This document shows, one piece after another, positions 52,959-61,448 of a DNA stretch of 64,000 nucleotides. The notes below the pieces were generated by a model that made no database searches, was not told the origin of the DNA, and saw only the letters and a program-made list of their open reading frames with translations. How positions within the stretch are numbered: position 1 is the first letter of the stretch; the number at the start of each line of letters is the position of its first letter. Position numbers and translations under genes: made by a program. The stretch spans positions 62,001 to 126,000 of the forward strand of contig QIAM01000006.1 of assembly GCA_003225555.1 (NCBI GenBank). Reading direction: 5' to 3'. Origin of the DNA: Acidobacteriota bacterium. Its GTDB lineage: Bacteria; Acidobacteriota; Terriglobia; Terriglobales; Acidobacteriaceae.

Positions 52959-55172
52959 ATGCGCAAGCCGATCAAGTACGTGGAAAAAGCAGTGACCGTC
53001 GCCGCCAAGGGAGCGTGGGTGGTGTTTGACCGTTTCAACCGGATCAGCCCCAACCCGTCGCCCACTCCGAAGTGGTCCGAAAAGCCGCTGCTCAAGTCTT
53101 ATGAGAAGTCCAAACCACCGCTCGGCTGGCCCCGTTCCACCGATTCGCTCTGCCCGAAGTGTGTCCCGGAAATACGTCAGCAGATTCTCGACGGCAAACT
53201 GCCGCACGAAGTTCTGATGAACGAGAAGGTCGGCGAGATCAAGGCCACCATCATCGAGCGTGACGGCAAGATCCTAATGGTCAAGGACTGCCCCAAGCAC
53301 GGCCACTTCGAAGACGTGATGTCGATCGACACCGAGTTCTCGAAGCACCTCGAAGACGTCTTTCCCGGCCGCGACATCGCCGCCCACAACGACGAGAAGT
53401 TGCATCACCACGGCTCGTCCACGGTGAAGTACGGCCGCGGCTCCGTGCTGACCATCGACCTGACCAACCGCTGCAACATGATGTGCGATCCCTGCTTCAT
53501 GGACGCGAACCAGGTCGGCTTCGTCCACGAACTGCAGTGGGAAGAAATCAAGCAGATGCTCGACAACGCGATCACGATCAAGCCGCGGCGCCAGATGAGC
53601 GTCCAGTTCTCCGGCGGCGAGCCCACGCTGTCCCCATATTTCTTGGACGCAGTCCGCTACGCCCGCAAAGTCGGATACAACTCCGTACAGGCCGCCACCA
53701 ACGGCATCGAATTCGCGAAAAGTTTTGAATTCTGCCAGCAAGCAGTCGAAGCCGGCATGCGCTACGCCTACCTGCAATTCGACGGCATCGGCAACGCCGC
53801 CAACGCCCACCGCATGGTAGGCAACCTCTTCGACGTAAAACTGAAAGCCATCGAAAACCTCCACAACGCCGGCGTAGAAATCGTCCCGGTAGTTACGATA
53901 GTTAACGGCATCAACAACGAACAAGTAGGAAGAATCATCAAGTTCGCCTTAGACAATCCGAAGACGATCAGCTTCCTAAGCTTCCAACCAGTAAGCTTCA
54001 CCGGAAGAGACGAAGCCGTAACCGACGACCGCCGCCAAGCCCAGCGTTACACACTAAGTCATCTCGCCCACGACGTAAAAAACCAAACCGGCCTAGGCGA
54101 ACCCGCCCGCGACTGGTTTCCAATCTCCTTCATGGGCACATTCTCCGACTGGGCCGACCTCATGCACGTAAACGAGCCCAAAAACGACTGGGGCCAACTA
54201 AGCTGTGGCTGTCATCCTAATTGTGGGACGGGGATGGCGGTTATGATTGATAAGGAGACTAAGGAGGCGGTTCCCGTCACTGCTTTCTTGCATGGGGATC
54301 AGTTGGCTAAGGATATTGCCAAGGTCAATGATGCTGCGCGGGGAAAGTTTCTTACTGTGGTGGGGATGGCTCTTTGTTTGATGAAGAATTACGATCCGTT
54401 CCAGTCGCCCACGCATTTCAAGCTGATGGATTTGCTGCGAAAATTCGATAAGAACTTCAATGCTACCGGGAAGAATTATGGGAAGGTGGGGCCGGACCGG
54501 ACTATTGACGACGTTATGAAGCGGCGGCAGGATCGGTGGAACTTCCTGTTTATTGCGGGGATGTGGTTCCAGGATCTGTTCAACTATGACTTCCGGCGGA
54601 CGGAGCAGTGCATTATTCCTTACGCTACCCAGGAAGGGGAGATTTCGTTCTGCGCTTACAACACGGGTGTGGGATGGCGGAACATTATCGAGAAGATGCA
54701 CATGACGGCTACGCTCACGAAGTGGTACGAGGAGCATGGACGGCATGAGATCTTTGCGGGCGGCAAGAAGGTGAAGATGGAAGACGAGACGCACACCCTG
54801 CTGCTGCGCGAGAATATTGTGACCACCGAACTCCAGCACGATCTGGATAATCTGGGGATCGCAAAGAACGCGCGCGAGGAGAAGACGCGGGCAAGGGATG
54901 CGAAACAGCGGGCGTTGGCAACTCCCCTACTTCTCGCAAGAGAGGCGAGAAATGAGGCACCCGCACTGGAAGGTGAACATCGGGGGCCGCAGAAGAATGA
55001 TGAGGCTTACAATGCGCGGATGGCTTCGCTGTATCGGGAAGTCGTGCTGAAGGAGAAGCCGGTGCAGTCGCAGGATGGATTCATTCCGCTGGGAGCGCTG
55101 GTGAAGCCGAATGGGAATGGGGCGGCGCACGCTTCCAAACCGGAAGTCGGTGAGCCGGTGGCGGGGGATTAG
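52959..55172 (+). CDS. Radical SAM enzyme related to tetraether/membrane-spanning lipid synthases
   Basis: 737 residues from ATG 52959; AGGAG lies ~12 bases upstream. An N-terminal CPKC pair (C65, C68) is followed by the radical SAM cluster motif CNMMCDPCF (C172, C176, C179), FSGGEPTLSP, and further Cys in SCGCHPNCGTG (~415-425). A conserved-looking region to ~640 is followed by a charged, lower-complexity tail. The layout, with multiple cluster sites, resembles Tes, which joins lipid tails into membrane-spanning tetraethers, and its bacterial homologues proposed to make iso-diabolic acid in Acidobacteriota. That role is an inference from recalled similarity. Third-base usage shifts abruptly near 54,200, and a dispersed repeat lies inside the coding sequence. 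Confidence 0.72.
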   Translation: MRKPIKYVEKAVTVAAKGAWVVFDRFNRISPNPSPTPKWSEKPLLKSYEKSKPPLGWPRSTDSLCPKCVPEIRQQILDGKLPHEVLMNEKVGEIKATIIERDGKILMVKDCPKHGHFEDVMSIDTEFSKHLEDVFPGRDIAAHNDEKLHHHGSSTVKYGRGSVLTIDLTNRCNMMCDPCFMDANQVGFVHELQWEEIKQMLDNAITIKPRRQMSVQFSGGEPTLSPYFLDAVRYARKVGYNSVQAATNGIEFAKSFEFCQQAVEAGMRYAYLQFDGIGNAANAHRMVGNLFDVKLKAIENLHNAGVEIVPVVTIVNGINNEQVGRIIKFALDNPKTISFLSFQPVSFTGRDEAVTDDRRQAQRYTLSHLAHDVKNQTGLGEPARDWFPISFMGTFSDWADLMHVNEPKNDWGQLSCGCHPNCGTGMAVMIDKETKEAVPVTAFLHGDQLAKDIAKVNDAARGKFLTVVGMALCLMKNYDPFQSPTHFKLMDLLRKFDKNFNATGKNYGKVGPDRTIDDVMKRRQDRWNFLFIAGMWFQDLFNYDFRRTEQCIIPYATQEGEISFCAYNTGVGWRNIIEKMHMTATLTKWYEEHGRHEIFAGGKKVKMEDETHTLLLRENIVTTELQHDLDNLGIAKNAREEKTRARDAKQRALATPLLLAREARNEAPALEGEHRGPQKNDEAYNARMASLYREVVLKEKPVQSQDGFIPLGALVKPNGNGAAHASKPEVGEPVAGD
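54924..54963. repeat. Dispersed repeat copy inside the radical SAM coding region
   Basis: The segment beginning CCCCTACTTCTCGCAAGAGA and ending GAGGCACCCGC matches, with about four differences in 40, the intergenic copy at 55300-55339. It encodes residues PLLLAREARNEAPA in frame, near the C terminus of the protein. Confidence 0.8.
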
Positions 55173-55217
55173 TTCGGGCTTCGGCAATCGGGCTTCAGGC
55201 TTCAGATGAGAGACATA

Positions 55218-55247
55218 AGGGCCGCCTTCGGGCGGCCCTAGTTATTT
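55218..55247 (+). terminator. Intrinsic terminator of the radical SAM gene
   Basis: AGGGCCGCC-TTCG-GGCGGCCCT, a 9-bp stem with a stable UUCG-type loop, is followed by AGTTATTTTC. It starts 46 bp after the stop codon. Confidence 0.85.
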
Positions 55248-55299
55248 TCCGCCGAGTGGAGACCTTGAGGAATTCGAGGACACCGGAGCGGTTAAGATA

Positions 55300-55339
55300 C
55301 CCCACTTCTCGCAAAAGAGGCGAGAAATGGGGCACCCGC
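55300..55339. repeat. Dispersed repeat, CCCACTTCTCGC family, intergenic copy
   Basis: CCCCACTTCTCGCAAAAGAG followed by GCGAGAAATGGGG can fold into a hairpin and is followed by GCACCCGCGTTCCCGCTCGC. A second copy is in the radical SAM gene (54924-54963); shorter relatives occur at 55854-55881 and ~58510-58560. Confidence 0.75.
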
Positions 55340-55425
55340 GTTCCCGCTCGCGGGCAAAAACTTGATCGCAGAGGACGCTGAGAACGGCCGCACAGAGCGC
55401 GGAGAAAGCTGTTATTCCGAGACGT

Positions 55426-55680
55426 CTATTGCAATCTCTTCATGCGGCGATTCGGCGGGTAAACTTGCGTAGCTTTTTTCCTAATGCTGGGTTGAGCCAC
55501 TGGAACGCTTGCCTCCCAGTGTTCTTCGACTCCCATCAGCGCGGCCAGTTCCGGGGCGGGCACACCCTTTGACTCAGCGTAGGGCGCCATTTGTCTGCGG
55601 TTTCGCAGGTGATTGATTCCGTTGTAGAGGAAGTATCCGCAGAACAGAAGGCGGCCGATCAGGAAAGGGACTTTCGTTGA
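55426..55680 (-). pseudogene. DoxX-family fragment
   Basis: An open minus-strand stretch ends at TAG 55426-55428 and contains PFLIGRLLFCGYFLYNGINH followed by MAPYAESKGVPAPELAALM, which resembles the first helix and loop of DoxX membrane proteins. No ATG, GTG or TTG start precedes this part in frame, and the downstream portion (EEHWEASVPVAQPSIRKK) has no DoxX helices. It appears to be a truncated remnant. The resemblance is from memory. Confidence 0.4.
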
Positions 55681-55940
55681 TGCTCTTCGTGAGGTTGATT
55701 GGTTTCTTTTCGATCCGCGAATGAACGGGGTGGTTGTCTGGGAAAGGGTCTTAGTTCTTAATCGGCAGAGGAATCACATGGTTGACAGGTTGAGTCCGCG
55801 GCCACTTCAAGCCGCCGTGGTTTGACGGAGACAGACATGGCGGGCCACAGGTACCCACTTCTCGCTTCCTTCCTTTGCGAGAAGTGGGCTTCGGCGATGA
55901 CCCGGCGTCACTCACTTTTCCCAACCCGAGACTCTCCCCC

Positions 55941-55970
55941 AAAAGAAAAAGTCCCGGCCAAAGCCGGGAC
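55941..55970 (-). terminator. Intrinsic terminator of the GQ-rich small gene
   Basis: On the minus strand GTCCCGGC-TTTG-GCCGGGAC (8-bp stem) is followed by TTTTTCTTTT. It begins 25 bp after the stop codon of the gene ending at 55995. Confidence 0.85.
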
Positions 55971-55994
55971 TCTCCGCACCATACGAAGCATCCA

Positions 55995-56210
55995 CTATGA
56001 GGCTCGCCGCTGGCGATCCCGATTCTCATCCTCTTCGTTCTCTCCCTGCCCGCCCTTCTTCTGCGGTTGCGGCTGTCCAGTCTGTCCGGTCTGGCCACCC
56101 TGCTGACCCGAGCGCTGTCCAGATTGGCCACTCTGCTGACCAGACTGTCCCTGCTGGCCCTGACCCGATTGTCCACCTTGCTGACGGTTCTTTTCCATAT
56201 CGTCTGCCAT
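55995..56210 (-). CDS. Small Gly/Gln-rich disordered protein
   Basis: 71 residues from ATG 56210 with GAGGAG ~9 bases upstream. After MADDMEKNRQQ come repeated GQ units (GGQSGQGQQGQSGQQSGQSG and similar), then a charged tail (NEEDENRDRQRRAS). No domain is recognised; the protein should be disordered, hydrophilic and cytoplasmic, since no signal peptide is seen. The good ribosome site and a dedicated terminator support a real gene. It resembles hydrophilin- or stress-type proteins only in composition. Confidence 0.65.
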   Translation of the reverse strand: MADDMEKNRQQGGQSGQGQQGQSGQQSGQSGQRSGQQGGQTGQTGQPQPQKKGGQGENEEDENRDRQRRAS

Positions 56211-56371
56211 GAATACACTCCTCATTCCTTGCAGACGCGGTCTCCCGCGCCCGCGATTTTCGTGATATCTGTATAGTTAGTTGCCGTGGCAGAGCACAAG
56301 GTTGGGACACGATGTGCAAGCGATTGACGCATCTAGGATTACAATCATCATTTAACAGAATTGGTATTCCG

Positions 56372-58081
56372 TCAGTGGAGCAGTCCGAAGACTCCAACTC
56401 TCGTGTCGTGGGCCACAATGACTCGCCCCTCCGCGACCACCGGCGTGGCAAAGCCGATCCCTGTGCCCAACGCGTCCCGCCCGGCATTCATGTTGCTGTT
56501 CCAAAGCTCCTTCGATACCGAATTAGCGTCGTAGGCGTGCAGTATGCCCTGTCCCGTCGCGCTCTTCTCATACGCCCACAGGATTCCGTTCTGGTTGCCC
56601 TGGGCAGAAACGACTGTGTTCGCTCCGCGTAACCCGTACGCCGAGGGCGACGTTGCCACCGGAGTCGGATTCAGCAAGCCATTCGCAAATCGATATTGCC
56701 TCAACTGCAGACTCGAAGGTGCGGCGTACAGGTTCCCGTTCCAATACGACGGAGTTCCGTACAGCCGGTCCCAGTCCGGCCCCTCGGCAACATCGCCGGT
56801 AGTAGAGTCCGAACAAGTGTCTTCTCCGATCATGAATTCCTGCGGAATCTGGTCAGCGCCAGAATTGAACTTCCCCAGCCCGTCGGTATCGACCAGAAAA
56901 AGTCGCCCTTCTTTACTGTAAGTAGCCGCGAGTTTGCGCCCGTTCGTGAAATCGGTCGGCAACACCGCGACTCCGCCCGAACCCAGCTCCAAATCGTTCA
57001 GATCGATGCAGTCGACATTCGAAGGCGTAAACCAATCCACCACTTGAAAACTGTTTCCGTTCAGACGCAGCTTCAACAGCGAATCGCCATAGTTACTTCC
57101 ACCCTTGTCCGCATTGAAACTGCCATCCGCGGCATCGATATAGATGTTCCCGGCGCCATCCGTCGCAGGCGCAGCCCCGCCCTGCCAAAACGCGCCGCCC
57201 CCGCCGTAATCGGACGGCCCGCTCGCTGAATCGTACGATTGGAACTGCGGCGTGGGATTGAACACCGCCATTAACTTCAGAGTCGCTGGATCGAATGCCA
57301 TCAGCCACCCGTGATAAACGCCCCAATCGGAGAACGATCCCCACGCCACCACAATGGCTCTGGCCACCTTCGTCAGCGCCGCGCGCTGGTTCTGGTTGGA
57401 AGGGTCAAAAGCGATCTGCCCGTTGACACTGCCCCTCCCATCGCCCGCCACGCTGGCTTGAATCTGTACGCTTCCCGGCCCGAAATCATTACCGGTGTGG
57501 ATATCGAGCGCCCGCAGCCACTGCTCCGGCACTCCATTCCGAGAAAGGGTAGTTACGAAATAAAGGACTCCCGTCTGGCCATCGATGTAAGGAGTCCCCG
57601 TGATTCCGACTTCGCCACCCAGGGTAGTCCGTCCCCCAAAACTGTCCGGCATCGTCGTAACGCGATTGGCAGGATCGACATAATGCCGTTCCCACAGCGG
57701 ACCGCTTCCCGGATTGTCCGCATCGATCGCGTAGACGCTGTCATGCTCCGTGGTCAGAATGATCACGTTGCGCGTGCCTGCCGCAGCCACGTCCAATTCG
57801 GACACATAAAGCGGCTGCCCCATCACAATTCCGTCAGCCTGAAAACTCCCCAGCCTGCCAAACTGCCCGGCGTTCACATTCGCCGGTGTCAGCTTCACTT
57901 CGTTCAAGTAGGCCCCTGTTCCGGAAGGATCCCCCTTCCACATGAGCGCTCCCTGAAACTTGGCATTCGGGCCTAGGGCAACCGGCGCCGCCCGCTGCAC
58001 CCCCTGGCAATTCACAAAGTAAGCGGCAATTGTTAGCAGAAAGCACAGTCGTACCACCGGAGACAGCGGACGCTCCCTCAT
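56372..58081 (-). CDS. Secreted PQQ-like beta-propeller lipoprotein
   Basis: 569 residues from ATG 58081. The N-terminal hydrophobic segment ends at a lipobox-like YFVNC, so it is probably membrane-anchored on the outside. The rest is repeated beta-propeller blades with motifs of the quinoprotein type (VYAIDADNPGSGPLWERHYV, GTPYIDGQTGVLYFVTT, GILHAYDANSVSKELWNSN, GVFGLLH at the end). No PQQ or dehydrogenase active-site residues are identifiable, so an enzyme function is not implied; it may bind proteins or polysaccharides. Confidence 0.75.
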   Translation of the reverse strand: MRERPLSPVVRLCFLLTIAAYFVNCQGVQRAAPVALGPNAKFQGALMWKGDPSGTGAYLNEVKLTPANVNAGQFGRLGSFQADGIVMGQPLYVSELDVAAAGTRNVIILTTEHDSVYAIDADNPGSGPLWERHYVDPANRVTTMPDSFGGRTTLGGEVGITGTPYIDGQTGVLYFVTTLSRNGVPEQWLRALDIHTGNDFGPGSVQIQASVAGDGRGSVNGQIAFDPSNQNQRAALTKVARAIVVAWGSFSDWGVYHGWLMAFDPATLKLMAVFNPTPQFQSYDSASGPSDYGGGGAFWQGGAAPATDGAGNIYIDAADGSFNADKGGSNYGDSLLKLRLNGNSFQVVDWFTPSNVDCIDLNDLELGSGGVAVLPTDFTNGRKLAATYSKEGRLFLVDTDGLGKFNSGADQIPQEFMIGEDTCSDSTTGDVAEGPDWDRLYGTPSYWNGNLYAAPSSLQLRQYRFANGLLNPTPVATSPSAYGLRGANTVVSAQGNQNGILWAYEKSATGQGILHAYDANSVSKELWNSNMNAGRDALGTGIGFATPVVAEGRVIVAHDTRVGVFGLLH

Positions 58082-58606
58082 TGGCGACCTTCCCACTCCC
58101 GAGATGTTGGCCGAGCTTCGATGACGGAAGGCGCAAAAAATGTTGTCCAAACCCGCCCCGCCCGGCGGGTGATCCATCCTTCAAAATCCCCGTCCAGCCT
58201 GCCTCCATGCCTGGTCACATTCCCTGCCACCGGCGCAAGTCCCGCCGATGGTGTCAGTTACACCGGGGCAGCCCTCCCGTCCCAAAGTCTTCCTCTCAAG
58301 CTGCCAAAGCCGCTCCTACGCTGGTGGCGATTTATTGTTGAATTGAGACTTAGAACTTTCCAGTAGGCGCAACTACATTCTTCGCTTGGAGAAAATACAG
58401 GTTTTCTGGTATTCTCCCTTCAATCTTTTCAGCCCTTCCGTTCCAGGCAATCCCAGGCCGCCATTTGCTGGATTCAAGCCTTCGGAACTTACCGGGTGTG
58501 AAACAGCCACGACCTAGCCACTTCTCGCGATGCTGCCGTGCGTTCCCGCTCACGCAGAGGGATAGTTTCGCGCTGCGGTCCCCCGTAAGTCGCAAGTAAA
58601 CAAAAA
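58082..58606. other. Divergent intergenic region
   Basis: 525 bp between the PQQ-like lipoprotein and the Ig-like protein. It contains a degraded copy of the CACTTCTCGC / CGTTCCCGCTC repeat (~58517-58557). No gene, riboswitch or strong promoter was recognised. Confidence 0.5.
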
Positions 58607-58621
58607 ATGGAGAAGTGTTGC

Positions 58622-59917
58622 ATGCATAAGTGTGCCCTGTTAATTGTGTGTCTTCTGACTCTTGTGTCCTCCCTGTTCGCGGGCGTCAATGTTACCTCCC
58701 CGTCCAACGGTTCGACCGTACCATCGCCGGTGCATTTCGCTGCCACGGCCGGCTGGACGTCGTGCTCCAAAGGTGTGGCTTCCATGGGTGTTTATACCGC
58801 TCCCGGTGTCTTGGCCTACGTGTCGAACGGAACCACCCTGAGCGCGGATCTCACCCTCAGTGCCGGAACTTATGACACTACGGTTGAACAATGGGACTAC
58901 TGCGGCGCTGCATCCACCACTGCCATCACCATCACCGTAAGTACTAGCTCGGGCGTGTCCGTCACCTCGCCTACCAACAACAGCACCGTCGGCTCACCCG
59001 TGCACTTCGCGGCCACCGGCACCACGACCTGCTCCAAAGGCGTCGCTTCGATGGGCATCTACACCGCCCCCTACCAGAAGGCGTACACCGTCAACGGGGC
59101 CAGCCTCAGCACCGACTTAACTCTGAGTGCCGGCACCTACAACACGACGGTCACGGAGTGGGACAACTGCGGTGGCGCTTCCTCCACTCCCGTCACCATC
59201 ACCGTCAGTGGCAGCAGTGGCAAAACCTTCTCCGCTATGCAGGCCGCCAGCGGATGGAACGGCTACGGTGAGTTGCCTCCGAAATATGACATCTGCTCCA
59301 GCTGCGGGCCCGGCGTTACCTGGTCCATGGGCCAGAAGATCAGTAACCCATCGCTCAGCGGCAAGGCGACAAAGTACACCATCGGCGGAACTACACCCTA
59401 CGCCGACGTCTTGTGGAACAACCATCTAATCGGCGATGGCTCCACGCAAGGCTTGCCCGACAAAGACCACTCCCTCACCAAATCCATCCACAATTTCACG
59501 TACGACGCCTACTTCTACGGCACCGACCTCAGTCTCTCGGAAAACATCGAGTTCGATATCGCTCAGTTCCTCGACAATACCGGCTATTACTTTGGCACCC
59601 AGTGCCAGATCGTGAACGGCAAGGTGTGGGGAGTCTGGGATAACGTCAACGCGAAGTGGATTTCCACCAGCATCCCGTGCAATCCAGCCAGCAACACCTG
59701 GAACCACGTCGTCATTCAGTTCCAGCGCACTTCCGACAACAAAGTGCTGTACCAATCGTTCACGCTTAACGGGGTGACCAAAACACTCAACTGGAAATAT
59801 CCTCCATACTCCGCTCCGGGCTGGAACGGAATTGTGTTGAACTTCCAGCTCGATGGAAACTACAAGCAGTCGCCGTACAGCGTCTACCTCGACAACCTGA
59901 ACGTTACCTACTGGTGA
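58622..59917 (+). CDS. Secreted protein with two Ig-like repeats and a C-terminal lectin/glucanase-like region
   Basis: About 431 residues from ATG 58622 (GGAGAAG nine bases upstream; ATG 58607 also in frame). A signal peptide (CALLIVCLLTLVSSLFAG) precedes two ~90-residue Ig-like units, each starting VNVTSPSNGSTVPSPVHFAA or its close variant and containing a conserved SCSKGVASMG and WDxCGG pattern with paired Cys. The C-terminal ~220 residues form a beta-rich domain (YDAYFYGTDLSLSENIEFDI, NTWNHVVIQFQR, VYLDNLNVTYW) like a jelly-roll carbohydrate-binding domain. No catalytic residues are assigned. Confidence 0.65.
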   Translation: MHKCALLIVCLLTLVSSLFAGVNVTSPSNGSTVPSPVHFAATAGWTSCSKGVASMGVYTAPGVLAYVSNGTTLSADLTLSAGTYDTTVEQWDYCGAASTTAITITVSTSSGVSVTSPTNNSTVGSPVHFAATGTTTCSKGVASMGIYTAPYQKAYTVNGASLSTDLTLSAGTYNTTVTEWDNCGGASSTPVTITVSGSSGKTFSAMQAASGWNGYGELPPKYDICSSCGPGVTWSMGQKISNPSLSGKATKYTIGGTTPYADVLWNNHLIGDGSTQGLPDKDHSLTKSIHNFTYDAYFYGTDLSLSENIEFDIAQFLDNTGYYFGTQCQIVNGKVWGVWDNVNAKWISTSIPCNPASNTWNHVVIQFQRTSDNKVLYQSFTLNGVTKTLNWKYPPYSAPGWNGIVLNFQLDGNYKQSPYSVYLDNLNVTYW

Positions 59918-60242
59918 TCTGCAGTTCTGCCAACGTGTGACAAGGCCCCATAGGCGAACGATGAAAATCGGACGCTCTCACCTTTCGGGAAGAAGGGGGT
60001 ACCCGGGGGGCAACCCACCGTGTGTATCTCCCTACGCCGTGTGTATCCCCACTTCTTTTCTTTGCGCATTGGCATATTGGGGAGAGATAAGAGTGCAAAG
60101 TGGTGACAGTGTGGTGACAAATTGAGGATTTCGTCCACGTAGCATCCTGAGATCGCGGGTCAGCGAAAGTGTGTCCCAGCCTGCTGTGTACAGCGGTTTC
60201 TGACACTCCCCCTGCTCCTGGCCTTCCGAAGGAGAAATGTTT
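59918..60242. other. Intergenic region, nothing firm
   Basis: 325 bp with a duplicated CGTGTGTAT-C-CCC stretch (60019-60055: CCGTGTGTATCTCCCTACGC and CCGTGTGTATCCCC). No gene was recognised. The promoter of the TIGR03118 gene should lie here. Confidence 0.4.
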
Positions 60243-61295
60243 ATGCAGCGTCGCACGTTCGCACTCGCTTGCCTCGGACTCGCCATGATGACGGTGTCGA
60301 GCATGGCCTTGGCACAATATAAGCTCAAGAATTTGGATTCGAATCAGATACGCCAGGCTGCCAACACGGATCCGCTAATCGTGAACGCCTGGGGATTGGT
60401 GCATGGCCCCGGTTCGCCATGGTGGGTTAGTGATGCCGGTTCAGGATGGTCGACTTTGTACGAGGGATCCGGAAAGCCGGTTACGTCGCTCAAGGTCTTG
60501 GTTCCTACGGCTGGAAACGGACCGAGTTCGCCCACGGGATTAAACGGGCCGGGCACGCCCACTGGAATCGTCTTCAATGGATCGAGCGATTTTCAAGTGC
60601 AGGGCTGGTCAGCGATTTTCCTGTTTGCGACGCTGGACGGAACCATCAGCGGATGGGCGCCGCAATCGAATTTCAATCAGGCGCTTATCGGGGTGGACAA
60701 TTCGTCGAGTGGGGCAGTCTACACAGGACTCGCGATCACGAGCCGTACGTCGGGGAACTTTCTTTACGCAGCGGATGTGGCGAACAACAAGGTCGACATG
60801 TATGACGGCACGTTTACGCTGGTGAAATCTTTCACGGACTCGGCGTTGCCGGCGGGCTTTACACCCTTTGGAATTCAGGATATCAACGGGTTGCTGTACG
60901 TCGCATTTGCCAGCGTCACGGGAGGAGATGGCGGCTTCATCGATGTCTTCCAGGAAGACGGCATGTTCGTGAAGACGTTGATTCAAGGGTCGCCGCTCAA
61001 TCAGCCGTGGGGAATCGCGGCGGCACCGAGAAGCTTTGGACCATTGAGCAACACGCTGCTGGTTTCGAACAACACGGATACGGGCACGATCAATGGCTTC
61101 AATCCGACTACCGGGAAGTTCGTTGCAAGGATCAAAGACACAAAAGGAAAGCCGATCGTGATCGACCAGTTATGGGGAATCGGCTTCGGCGACGGGCTGG
61201 GGGACAATGGAATACCGAACCACCTTTACTTCACGGCGGGACCGAGCAACAATCTGGCCGGCACGTTCGGAGTAATCGTCTTCGACCAAGATTGA
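60243..61295 (+). CDS. TIGR03118 family secreted beta-propeller protein
   Basis: 350 residues from ATG 60243, with GGAG at a good distance (ATG 60237 is too close). Signal peptide ACLGLAMMTVSSMALAQ. The mature part shows the family pattern: an N-terminal LIVNAWGLVHGPGSPWWVSD, GTPTGIVFNGSSDF, FATLDGTISGWAP, AADVANNKVDMYDGTF, PFGIQDINGLLYVAFA, LNQPWGIAAAP and LWGIGFGDGLG. The repeats build a propeller of NHL-like type. Members are exported and their function is unknown. A terminator follows 22 bp downstream. Confidence 0.8.
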   Translation: MQRRTFALACLGLAMMTVSSMALAQYKLKNLDSNQIRQAANTDPLIVNAWGLVHGPGSPWWVSDAGSGWSTLYEGSGKPVTSLKVLVPTAGNGPSSPTGLNGPGTPTGIVFNGSSDFQVQGWSAIFLFATLDGTISGWAPQSNFNQALIGVDNSSSGAVYTGLAITSRTSGNFLYAADVANNKVDMYDGTFTLVKSFTDSALPAGFTPFGIQDINGLLYVAFASVTGGDGGFIDVFQEDGMFVKTLIQGSPLNQPWGIAAAPRSFGPLSNTLLVSNNTDTGTINGFNPTTGKFVARIKDTKGKPIVIDQLWGIGFGDGLGDNGIPNHLYFTAGPSNNLAGTFGVIVFDQD

Positions 61296-61316
61296 CCTCT
61301 GGAGAATGTGCACAGA

Positions 61317-61341
61317 GCCGCCTGCGAAGGCGGCCTTTGTG
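61317..61341 (+). terminator. Intrinsic terminator after the TIGR03118 gene
   Basis: GCCGCCT-GCGA-AGGCGGC, a 7-bp stem with a 4-base loop, is followed by CTTTGTGTTTC. Confidence 0.7.
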
Positions 61342-61448
61342 TTTCTAGGGGATTTGTGGTGTTTTTCAGCGGCAACTCCAGCTGGGAGAGCGCATCTTAA
61401 ATTCTGCCGTCGAATACTTGCGTCGGATACTTGGAGCAGGAGGAGACT

